Position numbers and translations under genes: made by a program. A DNA stretch of 56,502 nucleotides, from IMG/VR virus record IMGVR_UViG_3300038701_002364, positions 1-56,502 of that record. One strand, given 5' to 3'. The stretch's first letter is position 1, and the number at the start of each line of letters is the position of its first letter. Of the stretch, positions 14,111 through 22,377 are shown piece after piece. This DNA comes from a virus. Under the pieces are notes generated by a model, which made no database searches, was not told the origin of the DNA, and worked only from the letters and a program-made list of their open reading frames with translations.

Positions 14111-14622
14111 CACACGTCCCCCTTCAAGCGCTGCAAGTCGGTCTCGCCATAGGCCTCGGAAACACGCACGCCGGGGTTCATCCCATCTGCGATGCGGTTC
14201 AACCAAGTGCCCTTGGCGACGGCGTCCCTGCCGCGTTCGAGATAGTAGATTGCGCCTTGGGCGACCTCTTCGGCTGTCGCGAGGTGCAGAGGCTTTCCGC
14301 CTGGCAGGGGGAAATCCATCAAGGCTGTCGAGTTTGCGCGCGCCAGCATCTGGACACGGGCGTCTGGCTGCTTGGGGCGCACGAAGTCGCCCCGTGTTCG
14401 GGTCCAGACGTCTTTGCGGTTTTTGGCGATGGCGGCGCTGATCATGCGGCGCGCGGCGTCCAACTCGTATTGTCCGAGCAATGCCTGATAGAGATCACGG
14501 TCACCCCGTGCTCGATCCAACAGGAAATTCGCGGCGCTGGTGATGTCACCGGGATAAGATGACAGCGCGTCATTGACCAAGTCAGAGAGGTTCGCCGCGC
14601 TGATTTTCTTGTGTGCGTTCAT
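14110..14622 (-). CDS. Hypothetical phage early protein, 170 aa
   Basis: Helical protein (MNAHKKISAANLSDLVNDAL...). Residues about 45-85 carry LLGQYELDAARRMISAAIAKNRKDVW; the C-terminal half has AIYYLERGRDAVAKGTWLNRIADGM. Similar early proteins occur in many alphaproteobacterial phages, function unknown. GGAGACC lies before the start. It is the promoter-proximal gene of the transcript that continues into the hairpin array. Confidence 0.65.
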   Translation of the reverse strand: MNAHKKISAANLSDLVNDALSSYPGDITSAANFLLDRARGDRDLYQALLGQYELDAARRMISAAIAKNRKDVWTRTRGDFVRPKQPDARVQMLARANSTALMDFPLPGGKPLHLATAEEVAQGAIYYLERGRDAVAKGTWLNRIADGMNPGVRVSEAYGETDLQRLKGDV

Positions 14623-14646
14623 CGGTGGTCTCCGGTGTGTGGATAG

Positions 14647-14659
14647 TCGCGATAAGCGA
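14647..14659. promoter_or_regulatory. Operator palindrome upstream of the array operon
   Basis: TCGCGATAAGCGA, a perfect TCGC-N5-GCGA site, 25 nt upstream of the 14622 start. On the minus strand TTGCAC lies 7 nt before it and CTATCC follows, giving a weak candidate promoter. The array operon may therefore have its own repressible promoter. The rest of 14660-14823 holds nothing else I can support. Confidence 0.6.
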
Positions 14660-14823
14660 TAACGGTGTGCAAATTTTTTTGGTGAACTCCGTCAATCTTG
14701 CCCAAGGGTCGACGGAGCTATGGGACAACAATAAGGTCGCGTCCTTTTTCTTGACGATGCTGAACGGGAGGGTCAGTCCGCTAACACCGGGGCGTTGAGA
14801 TGTGACCCGAAATCAGCCGCCTA

Positions 14824-16020
14824 TCACCAAGCTACGGTGACATGCGGGATCTGACCGTCGATCAGAGCCTGCGGAATGTCCGCCTTTTTGATCTTCGAAA
14901 TTGCGGCCGAGATTTCTGACAGCGCCGCCTGGCGTTTATCGTCCTCGGTTGGCTCTGCCGGGGTGCTGTCAATATCGCTATTTGCGTTGTCATCAGGCAC
15001 AGAAACATCGGGCTTTGCCGTTGGCTGGGGCAGGGCGGCTTTGACCCTGTCAACGACACCGGTGAACACCGCGTGCGTCTGGTCGTAGTGATCGCCCAGC
15101 TCGTTCTTGGAGATCTCGATGCTGCGCAGCGCATCCATGGCGTTCTGCGCTGTGATGCTCTCGGTGATGACGTCACGCTCGAGATCCTTGATCGTCGAGA
15201 TGATCATGATCGCGTGCGTCTTGCGCTGGTTCTCACGCGCCGCACGATCCATTTCCGCCTTGTGCGCGGCCCGCTCGGCCTCGGCCTTGGCTTCCGCCTC
15301 GGCACGTTCCGCCTCGGCCTTGGCTTCGGCTTCCTTGCGCTGCTTTTCGGCTTCGGCCAGTTCTGCCTCGGCCTTGGCGCGCGCAGCCCGCTCACGCTCC
15401 ATGTCCTCGGCCTGACGGACGCGCAGTTCCGCGTTCTCAAGCGTGACCTCGAGCCGATCCTTGGCCCGGGTCCGGGCATCGGCTGCTTTGACCTCGTATT
15501 CCTGCAGCGCCTCGTCAATCTGGATCTCGGCCAGGCGGTCCAGCTTGGCCCGGATGTCCGCAGGATCATCCCGCCAGTTTGCGTCGAGCGCGTCGATCTC
15601 GTCGACAACAGCCTGATGTTTCGCCTTCCGCTCGGCCTCTTGTTCTTCCCAGAGTGTCAGAGGTGCGCGGACGTCATCACGGATCGCGTCCATGCTGTCC
15701 CGCATGGTTTTGCGTTCGGCGTCCACAGCCTTGATCGCGGTCCGCATGTCCTCGGTCATGTCTTTGCCGTAGTCATCAAGGAACGTCTTCGTGCGGCTGA
15801 CCTTGTAGGCAAGAGACTTGACCCGGTCGCGGCCCTTTGTGGTCGTCATATCCGGCGCTTCTGACATGACGTCTTTCCGGATCGCATCCACAATTGCAGG
15901 GAGCGTCTTGTTCTCGTAGGCCTCGGCGATATTGATCGGGCAGTCTTCCGACTGGATCATGTCGAGCGTCACAATCACCTCTTCGGCGTCTGTGACGGCA
16001 ATGGCTGTTTCGTCGTTCAT
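14824..16020 (-). CDS. Coiled-coil phage protein, 398 aa
   Basis: Residues about 35-150 are helical with KVSRTKTFLDDYGKDM, typical of a phage family near recT. Residues about 185-270 form a long Ala/Glu/Lys coiled coil (AEAELAEAEKQRKEAEAKAE and repeats). The C-terminal end (SEISAAISKIKKADIPQALIDG) looks folded. Its place beside recT and recE-like genes suggests a recombination accessory function. ATGA overlap with the upstream gene. Confidence 0.65.
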   Translation of the reverse strand: MNDETAIAVTDAEEVIVTLDMIQSEDCPINIAEAYENKTLPAIVDAIRKDVMSEAPDMTTTKGRDRVKSLAYKVSRTKTFLDDYGKDMTEDMRTAIKAVDAERKTMRDSMDAIRDDVRAPLTLWEEQEAERKAKHQAVVDEIDALDANWRDDPADIRAKLDRLAEIQIDEALQEYEVKAADARTRAKDRLEVTLENAELRVRQAEDMERERAARAKAEAELAEAEKQRKEAEAKAEAERAEAEAKAEAERAAHKAEMDRAARENQRKTHAIMIISTIKDLERDVITESITAQNAMDALRSIEISKNELGDHYDQTHAVFTGVVDRVKAALPQPTAKPDVSVPDDNANSDIDSTPAEPTEDDKRQAALSEISAAISKIKKADIPQALIDGQIPHVTVAW

Positions 16021-16397
16021 AGGATCTCACTTTCGTCAAAAGACAGGATGCCAAGCGCGACAAGCATGGCGCGCGTTTCTGCGGTTCCGGAAAGCAACCG
16101 GCGGTAAAATTCCACGGGCCGATCCCGCAGGACGTCGTGGATACGAGGATCGACCATGTCGATCAGCATGTGGCAGTGCAGGCAGGCCGCGACCAGTTCA
16201 ATGTCCGACGCCTTGGTCGACATGCCTTTGCCCACGTTGCCCACATGAGCGGGCACAACCGTGTCGGACGGGGCGCATCTGTGACCTGGAACAAAGCTGC
16301 TGACCCGCGCATTACATGGCATCTTTGCGATCGCCTGCGTCACGCGCGTCGACCTGACTTTTGGTAGGAGGTGCGGCGGTGGGAAAACATGCTTCAT
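16017..16397 (-). CDS. DUF1364-like, HNH-type zinc protein, 126 aa
   Basis: CNARVSSFVPGHRCAPSDTV, then PAHVGN, GMSTKASDIELVAACLHCHMLID match the DUF1364/Rap-like phage family: paired Cys and His for zinc and an HNH-like H-x-x-C-H core. Members are suspected endonucleases acting on recombination intermediates. ATGA overlap at both ends. Confidence 0.75.
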   Translation of the reverse strand: MKHVFPPPHLLPKVRSTRVTQAIAKMPCNARVSSFVPGHRCAPSDTVVPAHVGNVGKGMSTKASDIELVAACLHCHMLIDMVDPRIHDVLRDRPVEFYRRLLSGTAETRAMLVALGILSFDESEIL

Positions 16398-16702
16398 GGC
16401 ATCGCCAACTCTGCTTCGATCAGTGTCAGGGCTTCACCCGCTGGGATCTGCTTTTCCTTGTGCGCATCAATGATCTGGCTGATCCGGATCTTGAGCGCGT
16501 CCCTGACAAAATAGCAACGTGTATGGCCGGCGGCGGTTTTCTCAACAAAGCCTCTGTTGATCAGGCTGTTAAGCATCCGATGGATGTTTGAGCGCTGCTT
16601 CACCCCGACATGAGCCGCTATCTCCGTCATCGTCGGAGGCACGCCATTTGCCGCTGTATAGTCAGACATGAACTCGAGAACCTTCCGCTGGCCCTTGGTC
16701 AT
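16394..16702 (-). CDS. LexA-type winged-helix regulator, 102 aa
   Basis: Residues 4-62 match the LexA DNA-binding domain: TKGQRKVLEFMSDYTAANGVPPTMTEIAAHVGVKQRSNIHRMLNSL split by a turn, then the wing GFVEKTAAG. No S24 protease domain follows, so it is not cleaved by RecA. Probably a local regulator of early genes. Confidence 0.75.
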   Translation of the reverse strand: MTKGQRKVLEFMSDYTAANGVPPTMTEIAAHVGVKQRSNIHRMLNSLINRGFVEKTAAGHTRCYFVRDALKIRISQIIDAHKEKQIPAGEALTLIEAELAMP

Positions 16703-17592
16703 TCGCTTTGCTCGGGCATCCCCACCCGAAACCCTTCAAGCCAGTTTTCCAGAAACACCGGGTCGTCCTTTTTCGGGCACTGATCGATTGTGATCATGTC
16801 GCCAGCGCCAGCTTCAAGGCCCATCTGGTAAGCGGGGCTATCAACGTCGACGGCGATTGCGTCTACCGGATCTGCATCGGTGGCCCGAGATGTGGAAAAC
16901 GCCGACGTGTGTTGTATGGGTTTTTTCGCATTATTGGTGGCGTTTTCCCCGGCCTCTTGTGCCATCTTGGCGAAGCCGGATTCCTTTGGGGTCACATCGC
17001 GCATATTGCGTTGGTCAAGAACTTCCTCCCGGACTTCGATACCCATCAATGCGTCAGCAGCTCCGTCGCGGCATGCCCAAGAGCGCGCTCGCATGGCTAA
17101 CATTCGCTTTGGGTATTGTTGCCAAGGGCCTTTCTTGCTCATCAAGCCGGCGGTTTTCGCATCCTCCATACTGAATTCACGAACATATTTATGTCCGGTG
17201 TCTCCCCTCGTGAGTGTGGCAATAGCAGTTGTAACGCCGTCTCGATCTTCCACCACGTGATCAATGTGATGCCCGGACTTCTGCATCAAAGCAGGTAAAG
17301 CATCACCCCAAAGAGTGGCCCTGCCGTTGATCACAGCTATTGATTTCAGCGCCTGCATCGGCGTGAGCTTCACCTCCATCCCACTCAAGATTGCGGCCAT
17401 GATCATTTCAGCGTCACCCCTGAAATGCTCGGGTATGAGGTCGCCCGACTTCGAAAGCGCGGTCGCCAGCCGAAAAGCGTCATCAAGATTACTTGGGACG
17501 ATGGCGTCAATGCTCTCGCCGGTTTGGATGCGCGCTCTGATTTCAGATCTACGCTCTTCGCGCTCGGCTTCCGTCAGTTCAGTGGTGGTCAT
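16699..17592 (-). CDS. recT: RecT-family single-strand annealing protein, 297 aa
   Basis: Core (about residues 60-200) matches RecT: MQALKSIAVINGRATLWGDAL, then AIATLTRGDTGHKYVREFSMEDAKTAGL broken by variable turns, and YPKRMLAMRARSWACRDGAADALMG. The start at 17592 (MTTTEL) has GGAG 6 nt upstream; an ATG 12 nt earlier is also in frame. With the RecE-like exonuclease it forms a homologous recombination pair for genome replication and repair. The two genes are separated by an HNH endonuclease gene. Confidence 0.88.
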   Translation of the reverse strand: MTTTELTEAEREERRSEIRARIQTGESIDAIVPSNLDDAFRLATALSKSGDLIPEHFRGDAEMIMAAILSGMEVKLTPMQALKSIAVINGRATLWGDALPALMQKSGHHIDHVVEDRDGVTTAIATLTRGDTGHKYVREFSMEDAKTAGLMSKKGPWQQYPKRMLAMRARSWACRDGAADALMGIEVREEVLDQRNMRDVTPKESGFAKMAQEAGENATNNAKKPIQHTSAFSTSRATDADPVDAIAVDVDSPAYQMGLEAGAGDMITIDQCPKKDDPVFLENWLEGFRVGMPEQSE

Positions 17593-18166
17593 TTGACACT
17601 CCATTTGGAAAATTCAGTCGAGCGAACTCGCCAAAGTATTCTTGGGCGGCAACATCGTAAGCACGCGCTGCTGCAACTTCTGAGGAAAAAGAGCCTAATT
17701 GCTTCATGATGCCATCAACTTTAATGGTTGCAGAATATGCTCTTCTCCGAGCAGGTCGGTGTACTCCTTTGAATTTTGAGGTCTTGTGAAGTCCATCTCT
17801 GTTGGCTCTGTTTTGCGAAAACGTAGCTTCACGGAGATTACAGAGGCTGTTGTTAGAACAGTCACCGTCCTTATGATCGATTTCGAATTTCGGCCACCGA
17901 CCGTAAGTGATTGCAAAGCCGACTCTATGTGCCCTGAACATCACTCCAAATACAGATCCTGCCGAGTATCCGTGACTATCTTTTGCTGTGAAGGCCGGTT
18001 TCATTGCGTACCTAGAATTCCAGATTGCCATACTGTGAGATGCGTCACGAAATGGAGTTTTTCGGAACCATTTTACTTCCCTCGGCTTCCACATAAGGTC
18101 ACCGCTTTCGGAGTCGTATAAAAGTAGCTCTCGAAGTATTTGAGGAGTAATATCTGAACGGTTCAC
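17579..18166 (-). CDS. HNH endonuclease with AP2 domain, 195 aa
   Basis: GTG start overlaps the exonuclease stop (GTGA). HNH_3 core: FEIDHKDGDCSNNSLCNLRE with SQNRAN. C-terminal AP2 DNA-binding domain: FKGVHRPARRRAYSATIKVD and AARAYDVAAQEYFGEFARLN. This is the usual layout of free-standing phage homing endonucleases. The gene is AT-richer than its neighbours, a sign of recent entry, yet it is neatly coupled to the surrounding genes. Confidence 0.88.
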   Translation of the reverse strand: MNRSDITPQILRELLLYDSESGDLMWKPREVKWFRKTPFRDASHSMAIWNSRYAMKPAFTAKDSHGYSAGSVFGVMFRAHRVGFAITYGRWPKFEIDHKDGDCSNNSLCNLREATFSQNRANRDGLHKTSKFKGVHRPARRRAYSATIKVDGIMKQLGSFSSEVAAARAYDVAAQEYFGEFARLNFPNGVSNDHH

Positions 18167-19128
18167 AAACCCATTTCCTCGGCGTAATTTGCCACAGCCC
18201 ATTCTGGACGCACGAAGTCACCGACATCGACACCCGGCCCGGGCCAGTTCTTTTCGTTGAAGCATTTGCGAAATTCGCGCCGTTGCCTTTGGCATTCGAA
18301 TGCGCCGATCCGAAGATCCTGATCACTGAGGCCACGCGCGATCACGCTGAACGGTGGCTTGTCCATCTGGAAGATCAGTCCAGCGGTTTCGCACCACTGA
18401 CCCGTGAGGCGTTCAAAAGCCTCGTTGGCCAAGCCCATTTGGATGTCGTAGCGATAATTCTGGATCTTGCGATCCACCAACCACCAGTTCATTGGGGCGC
18501 CTTGCGTGGACACCTTTTTGTAATCTGAAAGCATGCCGGAAAAGCTGGTCACGTCGGGGCGTGAAAGCACCCACAAACCCGTGTCCTCGTCGAACCATGC
18601 CATCGTGATTTCTGGGATGCCTTCGAGACAAGCACGGGCAATTGGGTCTTGCCCAACAACCTTGCCCATCGCGCAGAGCATTTCCCATTCGTCCTCGCTG
18701 AGTTGCATGCGGGGATCCGCATCAACCTTGCGCCAGAAGTTGATCGACTTTAGGCCAGCCTCGGAAGGTGACCCTTCGTTGTAGCGGCGGATCTGTGCGG
18801 CGGTTGGCTTGTTCGGCTTGTCTTTGGGAAGGACAAACGCCGCTTCCTCAAGTCCTTCCGGCCCGTTTTCCACGTAAGCTGCCATCGCCCGACCAAGCCG
18901 GAGCGCGTCGGTTTCCTTGCGCTCATAGCGTTTTTCGTTCAGCCGGGAGAATGCCCAGACATACTCTGGCCCGTGCAGCAGCATGTCGCGCAGCGTCGAT
19001 GATGTGACGCTGATCCCGTCGCAGGGTTGCGAGTGATGCCGATCAAGTGAGATCTCGTAGAACCCTGGCTCTGTGATCAGTTCGTCCGGGCCAAGTGTGC
19101 GCACCTGTGGCGTCCCAATGTCTTTCAT
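18163..19128 (-). CDS. RecE-like exonuclease (PD-(D/E)XK), 321 aa
   Basis: Resembles the DUF3799/RecE C-terminal nuclease: SVTSSTLRDMLLHGPEYVWA at the front, LRLGRAMAAYVENG, then the catalytic strand SRPDVTSFSGMLSDYKKVST with Asp and D-x-K. Followed by YRYDIQMGLANEAFERLTGQ as in the family. Processes dsDNA ends to give the single strands that RecT anneals. First gene of the long minus early operon, directly behind operator sites. Confidence 0.85.
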   Translation of the reverse strand: MKDIGTPQVRTLGPDELITEPGFYEISLDRHHSQPCDGISVTSSTLRDMLLHGPEYVWAFSRLNEKRYERKETDALRLGRAMAAYVENGPEGLEEAAFVLPKDKPNKPTAAQIRRYNEGSPSEAGLKSINFWRKVDADPRMQLSEDEWEMLCAMGKVVGQDPIARACLEGIPEITMAWFDEDTGLWVLSRPDVTSFSGMLSDYKKVSTQGAPMNWWLVDRKIQNYRYDIQMGLANEAFERLTGQWCETAGLIFQMDKPPFSVIARGLSDQDLRIGAFECQRQRREFRKCFNEKNWPGPGVDVGDFVRPEWAVANYAEEMGL

Positions 19129-19161
19129 TGTCCATTCCCGCTTTGTTGCCTATCTGGAATA

Positions 19162-19217
19162 TCGCAATAAGCGACATCAAGTCAACTGGGGAAGTCGAAA
19201 AAAATCGCTTTCGGCGA
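19162..19217 (-). promoter_or_regulatory. Early leftward promoter with two operators
   Basis: Perfect palindromes TCGCAATAAGCGA (19162-19174) and TCGCTTTCGGCGA (19205-19217). On the minus strand TTGACT, 18 nt containing the first palindrome, then TATTCC makes the best promoter of the window, aimed at the recombination operon. This corresponds to PL/OL of lambda (inference). Confidence 0.7.
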
Positions 19218-19338
19218 CATTGTCCTTTCCGAGGGCGCATGATAGGTGTCGCCCGGAGCAATTAGCTCGCGGGCGATTTTTCAGTGTCGGGTGACGATAT
19301 TGGGATATCGGCCTGTCCCCGGAATAGGGAGTTTAGCC

Positions 19339-19515
19339 GTGCAAGAAGACAAAGACCTTCTCGAGGCCCTGTCCAGACTATCAAATGAAGACTTAGATCG
19401 CGTTAAGACTTTTGTTGATCAGCTGCATCGTCAAGCGACTCGATCAACTGACGGACCAGCACTTGATTGCTCTCCGGCAGGGAGTGGATCTTCTCAACGA
19501 GGTCCCCATATTTAG
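19339..19515 (+). CDS. Possible small protein, 58 aa
   Basis: GTG start with GGGAG 8 nt upstream. LLEALSRLSNEDLDRVKTFV resembles the C-terminal helical segment found after many phage HTH domains, so it may be a remnant or a small partner of a regulator. It runs antisense over the 3' end of the repressor gene (19403-19515), which lowers confidence. Confidence 0.35.
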   Translation: MQEDKDLLEALSRLSNEDLDRVKTFVDQLHRQATRSTDGPALDCSPAGSGSSQRGPHI

Positions 19516-19732
19516 TGATCAACATCGCCTGGCGGGCGTTGGTTTCATCAACCAAGATCTCATGGGGGCTGCGGCCCAAGGCCTTTGAGATCGTCGTCAA
19601 GCGGTGCTGGTTCAGCTGCTTTTTGCCAAGCTCAAGCTCGGTATAGTAGCTCACAGACAGCCCGGCACGTTCAGCAACCTCACGCTGCGTCAGGCCCATG
19701 GACTTCCTGATTTCTTTAAGTCTCAACAACAT
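19403..19732 (-). CDS. CI-type repressor, HTH_XRE, 109 aa
   Basis: ATG 19732 chosen because MLLRLKEIRKSMGLTQREVA starts a complete XRE helix-turn-helix (recognition helix SVSYYTELELG). Upstream codons would read through the operators. The C-terminal half is helical (MLITKYGDLVEKIHSLPESN) and probably a dimerisation region; there is no S24 peptidase domain, so induction would not follow RecA-driven cleavage. The gene is divergent from the Cro-like gene, with three operator sites between them. Confidence 0.8.
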   Translation of the reverse strand: MLLRLKEIRKSMGLTQREVAERAGLSVSYYTELELGKKQLNQHRLTTISKALGRSPHEILVDETNARQAMLITKYGDLVEKIHSLPESNQVLVRQLIESLDDAADQQKS

Positions 19733-19736
19733 ATTA

Positions 19737-19815
19737 TCGTTGTAAGCGACAGCGTTAAGCCGTCCAAGTTGCTTTTGGCGACATTCGCGCTTGCCCAAAA
19801 AGTCGCTATGTGCGA
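19737..19815. promoter_or_regulatory. Repressor/Cro operator region with three sites
   Basis: Three 13-mers: TCGTTGTAAGCGA (19737, one mismatch), TTGCTTTTGGCGA (19769, one mismatch) and TCGCTATGTGCGA (19803, perfect), centre to centre 32 and 34 bp. They fill the 94 bases between the two divergent start codons, the OR-like arrangement of a lysis-lysogeny switch. Confidence 0.75.
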
Positions 19816-19826
19816 CTAACGGCGTC

Positions 19827-20096
19827 ATGACTGACATCCGAACACTCCTAAAAAATCATGATCTGACAGTCGGGAAGCTCGCAAAAGCAGTCGGCTGCAC
19901 GTCGTCACACATGTCGGAGATGATCGGGGGCAAGAAAACGCCCTCGCTGCTGACCGCCATGAAAATCCAAAAGGCATCTGGCGGGGCAATTCCCGTCGCC
20001 AGCTTTGTCGACCCGAAAGACCTGAAAGATGTTGTTATTTTGCGTCCCAGCAGTTCGCAGATAGCGACGGACCCCACCAAAATCAAGAGGCATTAA
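19827..20096 (+). CDS. Cro-like HTH protein, 89 aa
   Basis: Start at 19827 (MTDIRTLLKNHDLTVGKLAK). Helix-turn-helix DLTVGKLAKAVGCTSSHMSEMIGG with a typical KKTPSLLTAMKIQKASGG follow-on. It is the first gene of the rightward early operon, as Cro is. A perfect operator palindrome lies inside its 3' part (20055-20067). Confidence 0.75.
   Translation: MTDIRTLLKNHDLTVGKLAKAVGCTSSHMSEMIGGKKTPSLLTAMKIQKASGGAIPVASFVDPKDLKDVVILRPSSSQIATDPTKIKRH
20055..20067. promoter_or_regulatory. Operator palindrome inside the Cro-like gene
   Basis: TCGCAGATAGCGA, perfect match to TCGC-N5-GCGA, within the codons for SSQIATD. It is the only perfect copy inside a gene and could be fortuitous or act as an intragenic site. 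Confidence 0.4.
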
Positions 20097-20097
20097 C

Positions 20098-20400
20098 ATG
20101 AGCGAAGTTGGTGACAACTCGAAGATCGAGGTCGAATACGAATTCTTGCAGCAGGTTTTGGATGACCTGGCAAACAGCAAAAAGTCTGTGTCTGAGGCCA
20201 ACGGCAAGCACCGCGCCGACATCAAAGAAATTGTCGATAAAGAGTCGTGGAATGCACAGGCGTTGGGCACGATCCGCATGATCAACGACAAGTCAGAGAC
20301 CGGGCGGGCTGACTTCCTGCGCACGTTTGAGCCTTTGTTCGCGGCGATGAAAGAGGGTCGCTGGGACGAAGACACTGCGGACTTGTTCAACGAAGAATGA
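20098..20400 (+). CDS. Hypothetical early protein, 100 aa
   Basis: GAGGCATTAAC precedes ATG. Helical, charged (EYEFLQQVLDDLANSKKSVSEAN). The layout, a coiled coil followed by a DNA-binding-like end, recalls small DUF2312/GapR-type proteins, but the match is weak. Confidence 0.6.
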   Translation: MSEVGDNSKIEVEYEFLQQVLDDLANSKKSVSEANGKHRADIKEIVDKESWNAQALGTIRMINDKSETGRADFLRTFEPLFAAMKEGRWDEDTADLFNEE

Positions 20401-20957
20401 CGCAGCGTGTTCTGGCATTTGATCTCGCAACAAAATGTGGCGTTGCCTTTGGCGACGTCACGGGGTCGCCGAGATTCCTGACGGAGGTTTTGGGCAATGC
20501 GAGCGAGGGTCATCCCGCTCGGTTTTCCCAAACTCTCCACCTCACTCAAATCCTGATTAAGCGACACAAGCCCACTGTCATCGCTCTCGAGAAGGCGTTG
20601 GCTGCGGGGCCAGTCGGAGGACAGGAGCGCGTCCAGATAGCGATGGGGATGCGTGCATGTGTGATGGGTGTCGCTCGGATGCGGAACGTCCGGGTGAGCG
20701 AATATCCGATTGCGACAGTGCGAAAGCATTTCATCGGCCACGGCGGGTTGCCGGGCAAGGAAGCAAAAGCGGCCGTCATGGCCCGGTGCAGGGCGCTTGG
20801 CTGGGATGTCGAAGACGACAACCAAGGCGATGCCTGCGCTGTCTGGGACTATGCCAGGATGAAGCTTTTCAAGATAGCGACCCCTCCGACCGGTGATCTT
20901 TTTGCCCAATATGGGATCGACACTCATGAAAGAAGTGCGGGCAATAAACGAGCGTGA
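20397..20957 (+). CDS. RuvC-like Holliday-junction nuclease, 186 aa
   Basis: RNase H fold acidic residues are visible: LAFDLATKCGVAFG (Asp in the first strand), IALEKALA (Glu) and DDNQGDACAVWDYARM (Asp in the last helix). The order and length fit phage RuvC-like resolvases. It would resolve branched DNA before packaging. ATGA overlap with the upstream gene. Confidence 0.8.
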   Translation: MTQRVLAFDLATKCGVAFGDVTGSPRFLTEVLGNASEGHPARFSQTLHLTQILIKRHKPTVIALEKALAAGPVGGQERVQIAMGMRACVMGVARMRNVRVSEYPIATVRKHFIGHGGLPGKEAKAAVMARCRALGWDVEDDNQGDACAVWDYARMKLFKIATPPTGDLFAQYGIDTHERSAGNKRA

Positions 20958-22377
20958 CACGCTTGCCCCGGCCAGTATCGAGGCGGAACAGCAGATCCTT
21001 GGTGCGATCCTCACGGACAGCGCTCTTTTGGATCGTGCGTCTGATCTTGTGGACAAAAGTACCTTCTTTGACCCGGTCCACGCCGAGATCTACGAGGTTT
21101 GCGTCAACCTGATCGAGTCAGGGTCTCCGGCCACGCCCATCACGGTCCAGCCTGCATTCGAGCACAACGAACAACTCAAGGCACTCGGCGGCGTGCCGTA
21201 TCTCGCCAAGCTGGTGGTACACGCTGTGATGCCGGACCAGATCCGGGATTATGCCCAGCTGATCGCGGATCTTAAAAGCAAGCGCGATCTGCTGGTGGCC
21301 ATGCGGCAGTCGTATGCGGACCTTAAAGAGGGCAAGAAGCCCAGCTACACGGTCGCCTCGTATCTCGAGGACGCCGCAGGCAAGGTCAACCAAGCCACAA
21401 CCACTAAGCCACTTGTGCGATCGCATCTGTCGACGCTGATCAGTGCGATGGACCAGATCGAAAAGGCCCGGCAGGGCTTGTCGGATCGCTGTGTCCCAAC
21501 CGGGCTGAAAAATCTCGACTCGCAATTGGCCGGCGGATTCCGCGGTGGTCAGCTGATCGTTCTGGGCGCACGTCCTGCGATGGGCAAAACAACCCTGGCA
21601 CAATCCATCGCTTACACGATGGCGCGAAACGGTACGGGTGTTTTCTACGGCTCTCTGGAAATGAGCGGACCTGAGAACGCAATGCGCCTCTTGTCTCGAG
21701 GACTCAAAGAAACAGGCCACAGCTTACCCTACAAAGCGCTCGTCGAAGGCCGGATATCCGATGACCAGATGCGCGTTCTAGTCGACGAGGCGAAGGTGCA
21801 GCAATCCTTGCCGATCTTCGTATCAGAACGGCACGTGCGGGCGCTGTCGCGGTTCCGTGCTGCGATCAAGCGGGTCCACCAACAACTTGCAGACACGCCC
21901 ACACCTCTGGGATGCGTGTTTGTGGACTACCTTCAGTTGTTGCAGGGGGATGATCGCAGTAGCGCATATGAGCGCGTCAGCGCCGCCTCGGACATGCTCA
22001 AATCGGTTGCGTTGGAACTCGACATTCCCGTGGTCGCACTGGCCCAGTTGAACCGGTCTGTCGAAAACCGAGAACCACCTGTGCCAGGCCTTGCTGACCT
22101 GCGGGAGTCCGGGAAGCTGGAAGAAGACGCTGATGTCGTCATGTTCTGCTACCGCCAAGCCTATTACATCAAAAAGGCGCTCGAGCTGGCCAAGCGTGGC
22201 GGGTCCATGGACAAACTGGCCGACACGCAAGCGGATTATGACGCCTGCAAAGACCTCCTGACAATCATCATCGACAAGCAGAGATCCGGCCCGACTGGGA
22301 ACGTCGATCTCTACTGCGACCTACCCACAAGCCACGTGTTCAACGATCGATCTGAGAGAGAGGATTACCTCATATGA
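20926..22377 (+). CDS. dnaB: Replicative DNA helicase, DnaB-like, 483 aa
   Basis: Start at 20926 (MKEVRAINERD) overlaps the nuclease gene by 32 nt. N-terminal DnaB domain with PASIEAEQQILGAILTDSAL; RecA-like domain with Walker A GARPAMGKTTL, Walker B CVFVDYLQLLQ and downstream ALAQLNRSVE and LRESGKLEEDADVVMF. Full length for the family. It unwinds DNA at the phage fork; the adjacent gene is the likely loader or initiator. Confidence 0.93.
   Translation: MKEVRAINERDTLAPASIEAEQQILGAILTDSALLDRASDLVDKSTFFDPVHAEIYEVCVNLIESGSPATPITVQPAFEHNEQLKALGGVPYLAKLVVHAVMPDQIRDYAQLIADLKSKRDLLVAMRQSYADLKEGKKPSYTVASYLEDAAGKVNQATTTKPLVRSHLSTLISAMDQIEKARQGLSDRCVPTGLKNLDSQLAGGFRGGQLIVLGARPAMGKTTLAQSIAYTMARNGTGVFYGSLEMSGPENAMRLLSRGLKETGHSLPYKALVEGRISDDQMRVLVDEAKVQQSLPIFVSERHVRALSRFRAAIKRVHQQLADTPTPLGCVFVDYLQLLQGDDRSSAYERVSAASDMLKSVALELDIPVVALAQLNRSVENREPPVPGLADLRESGKLEEDADVVMFCYRQAYYIKKALELAKRGGSMDKLADTQADYDACKDLLTIIIDKQRSGPTGNVDLYCDLPTSHVFNDRSEREDYLI

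Noticed and set aside
19905-21056. 383-codon minus frame
   Set aside because: Lies antisense to the Cro-like, RuvC-like and dnaB genes, all of which are recognisable; composition is Ser/Arg-rich without domains.
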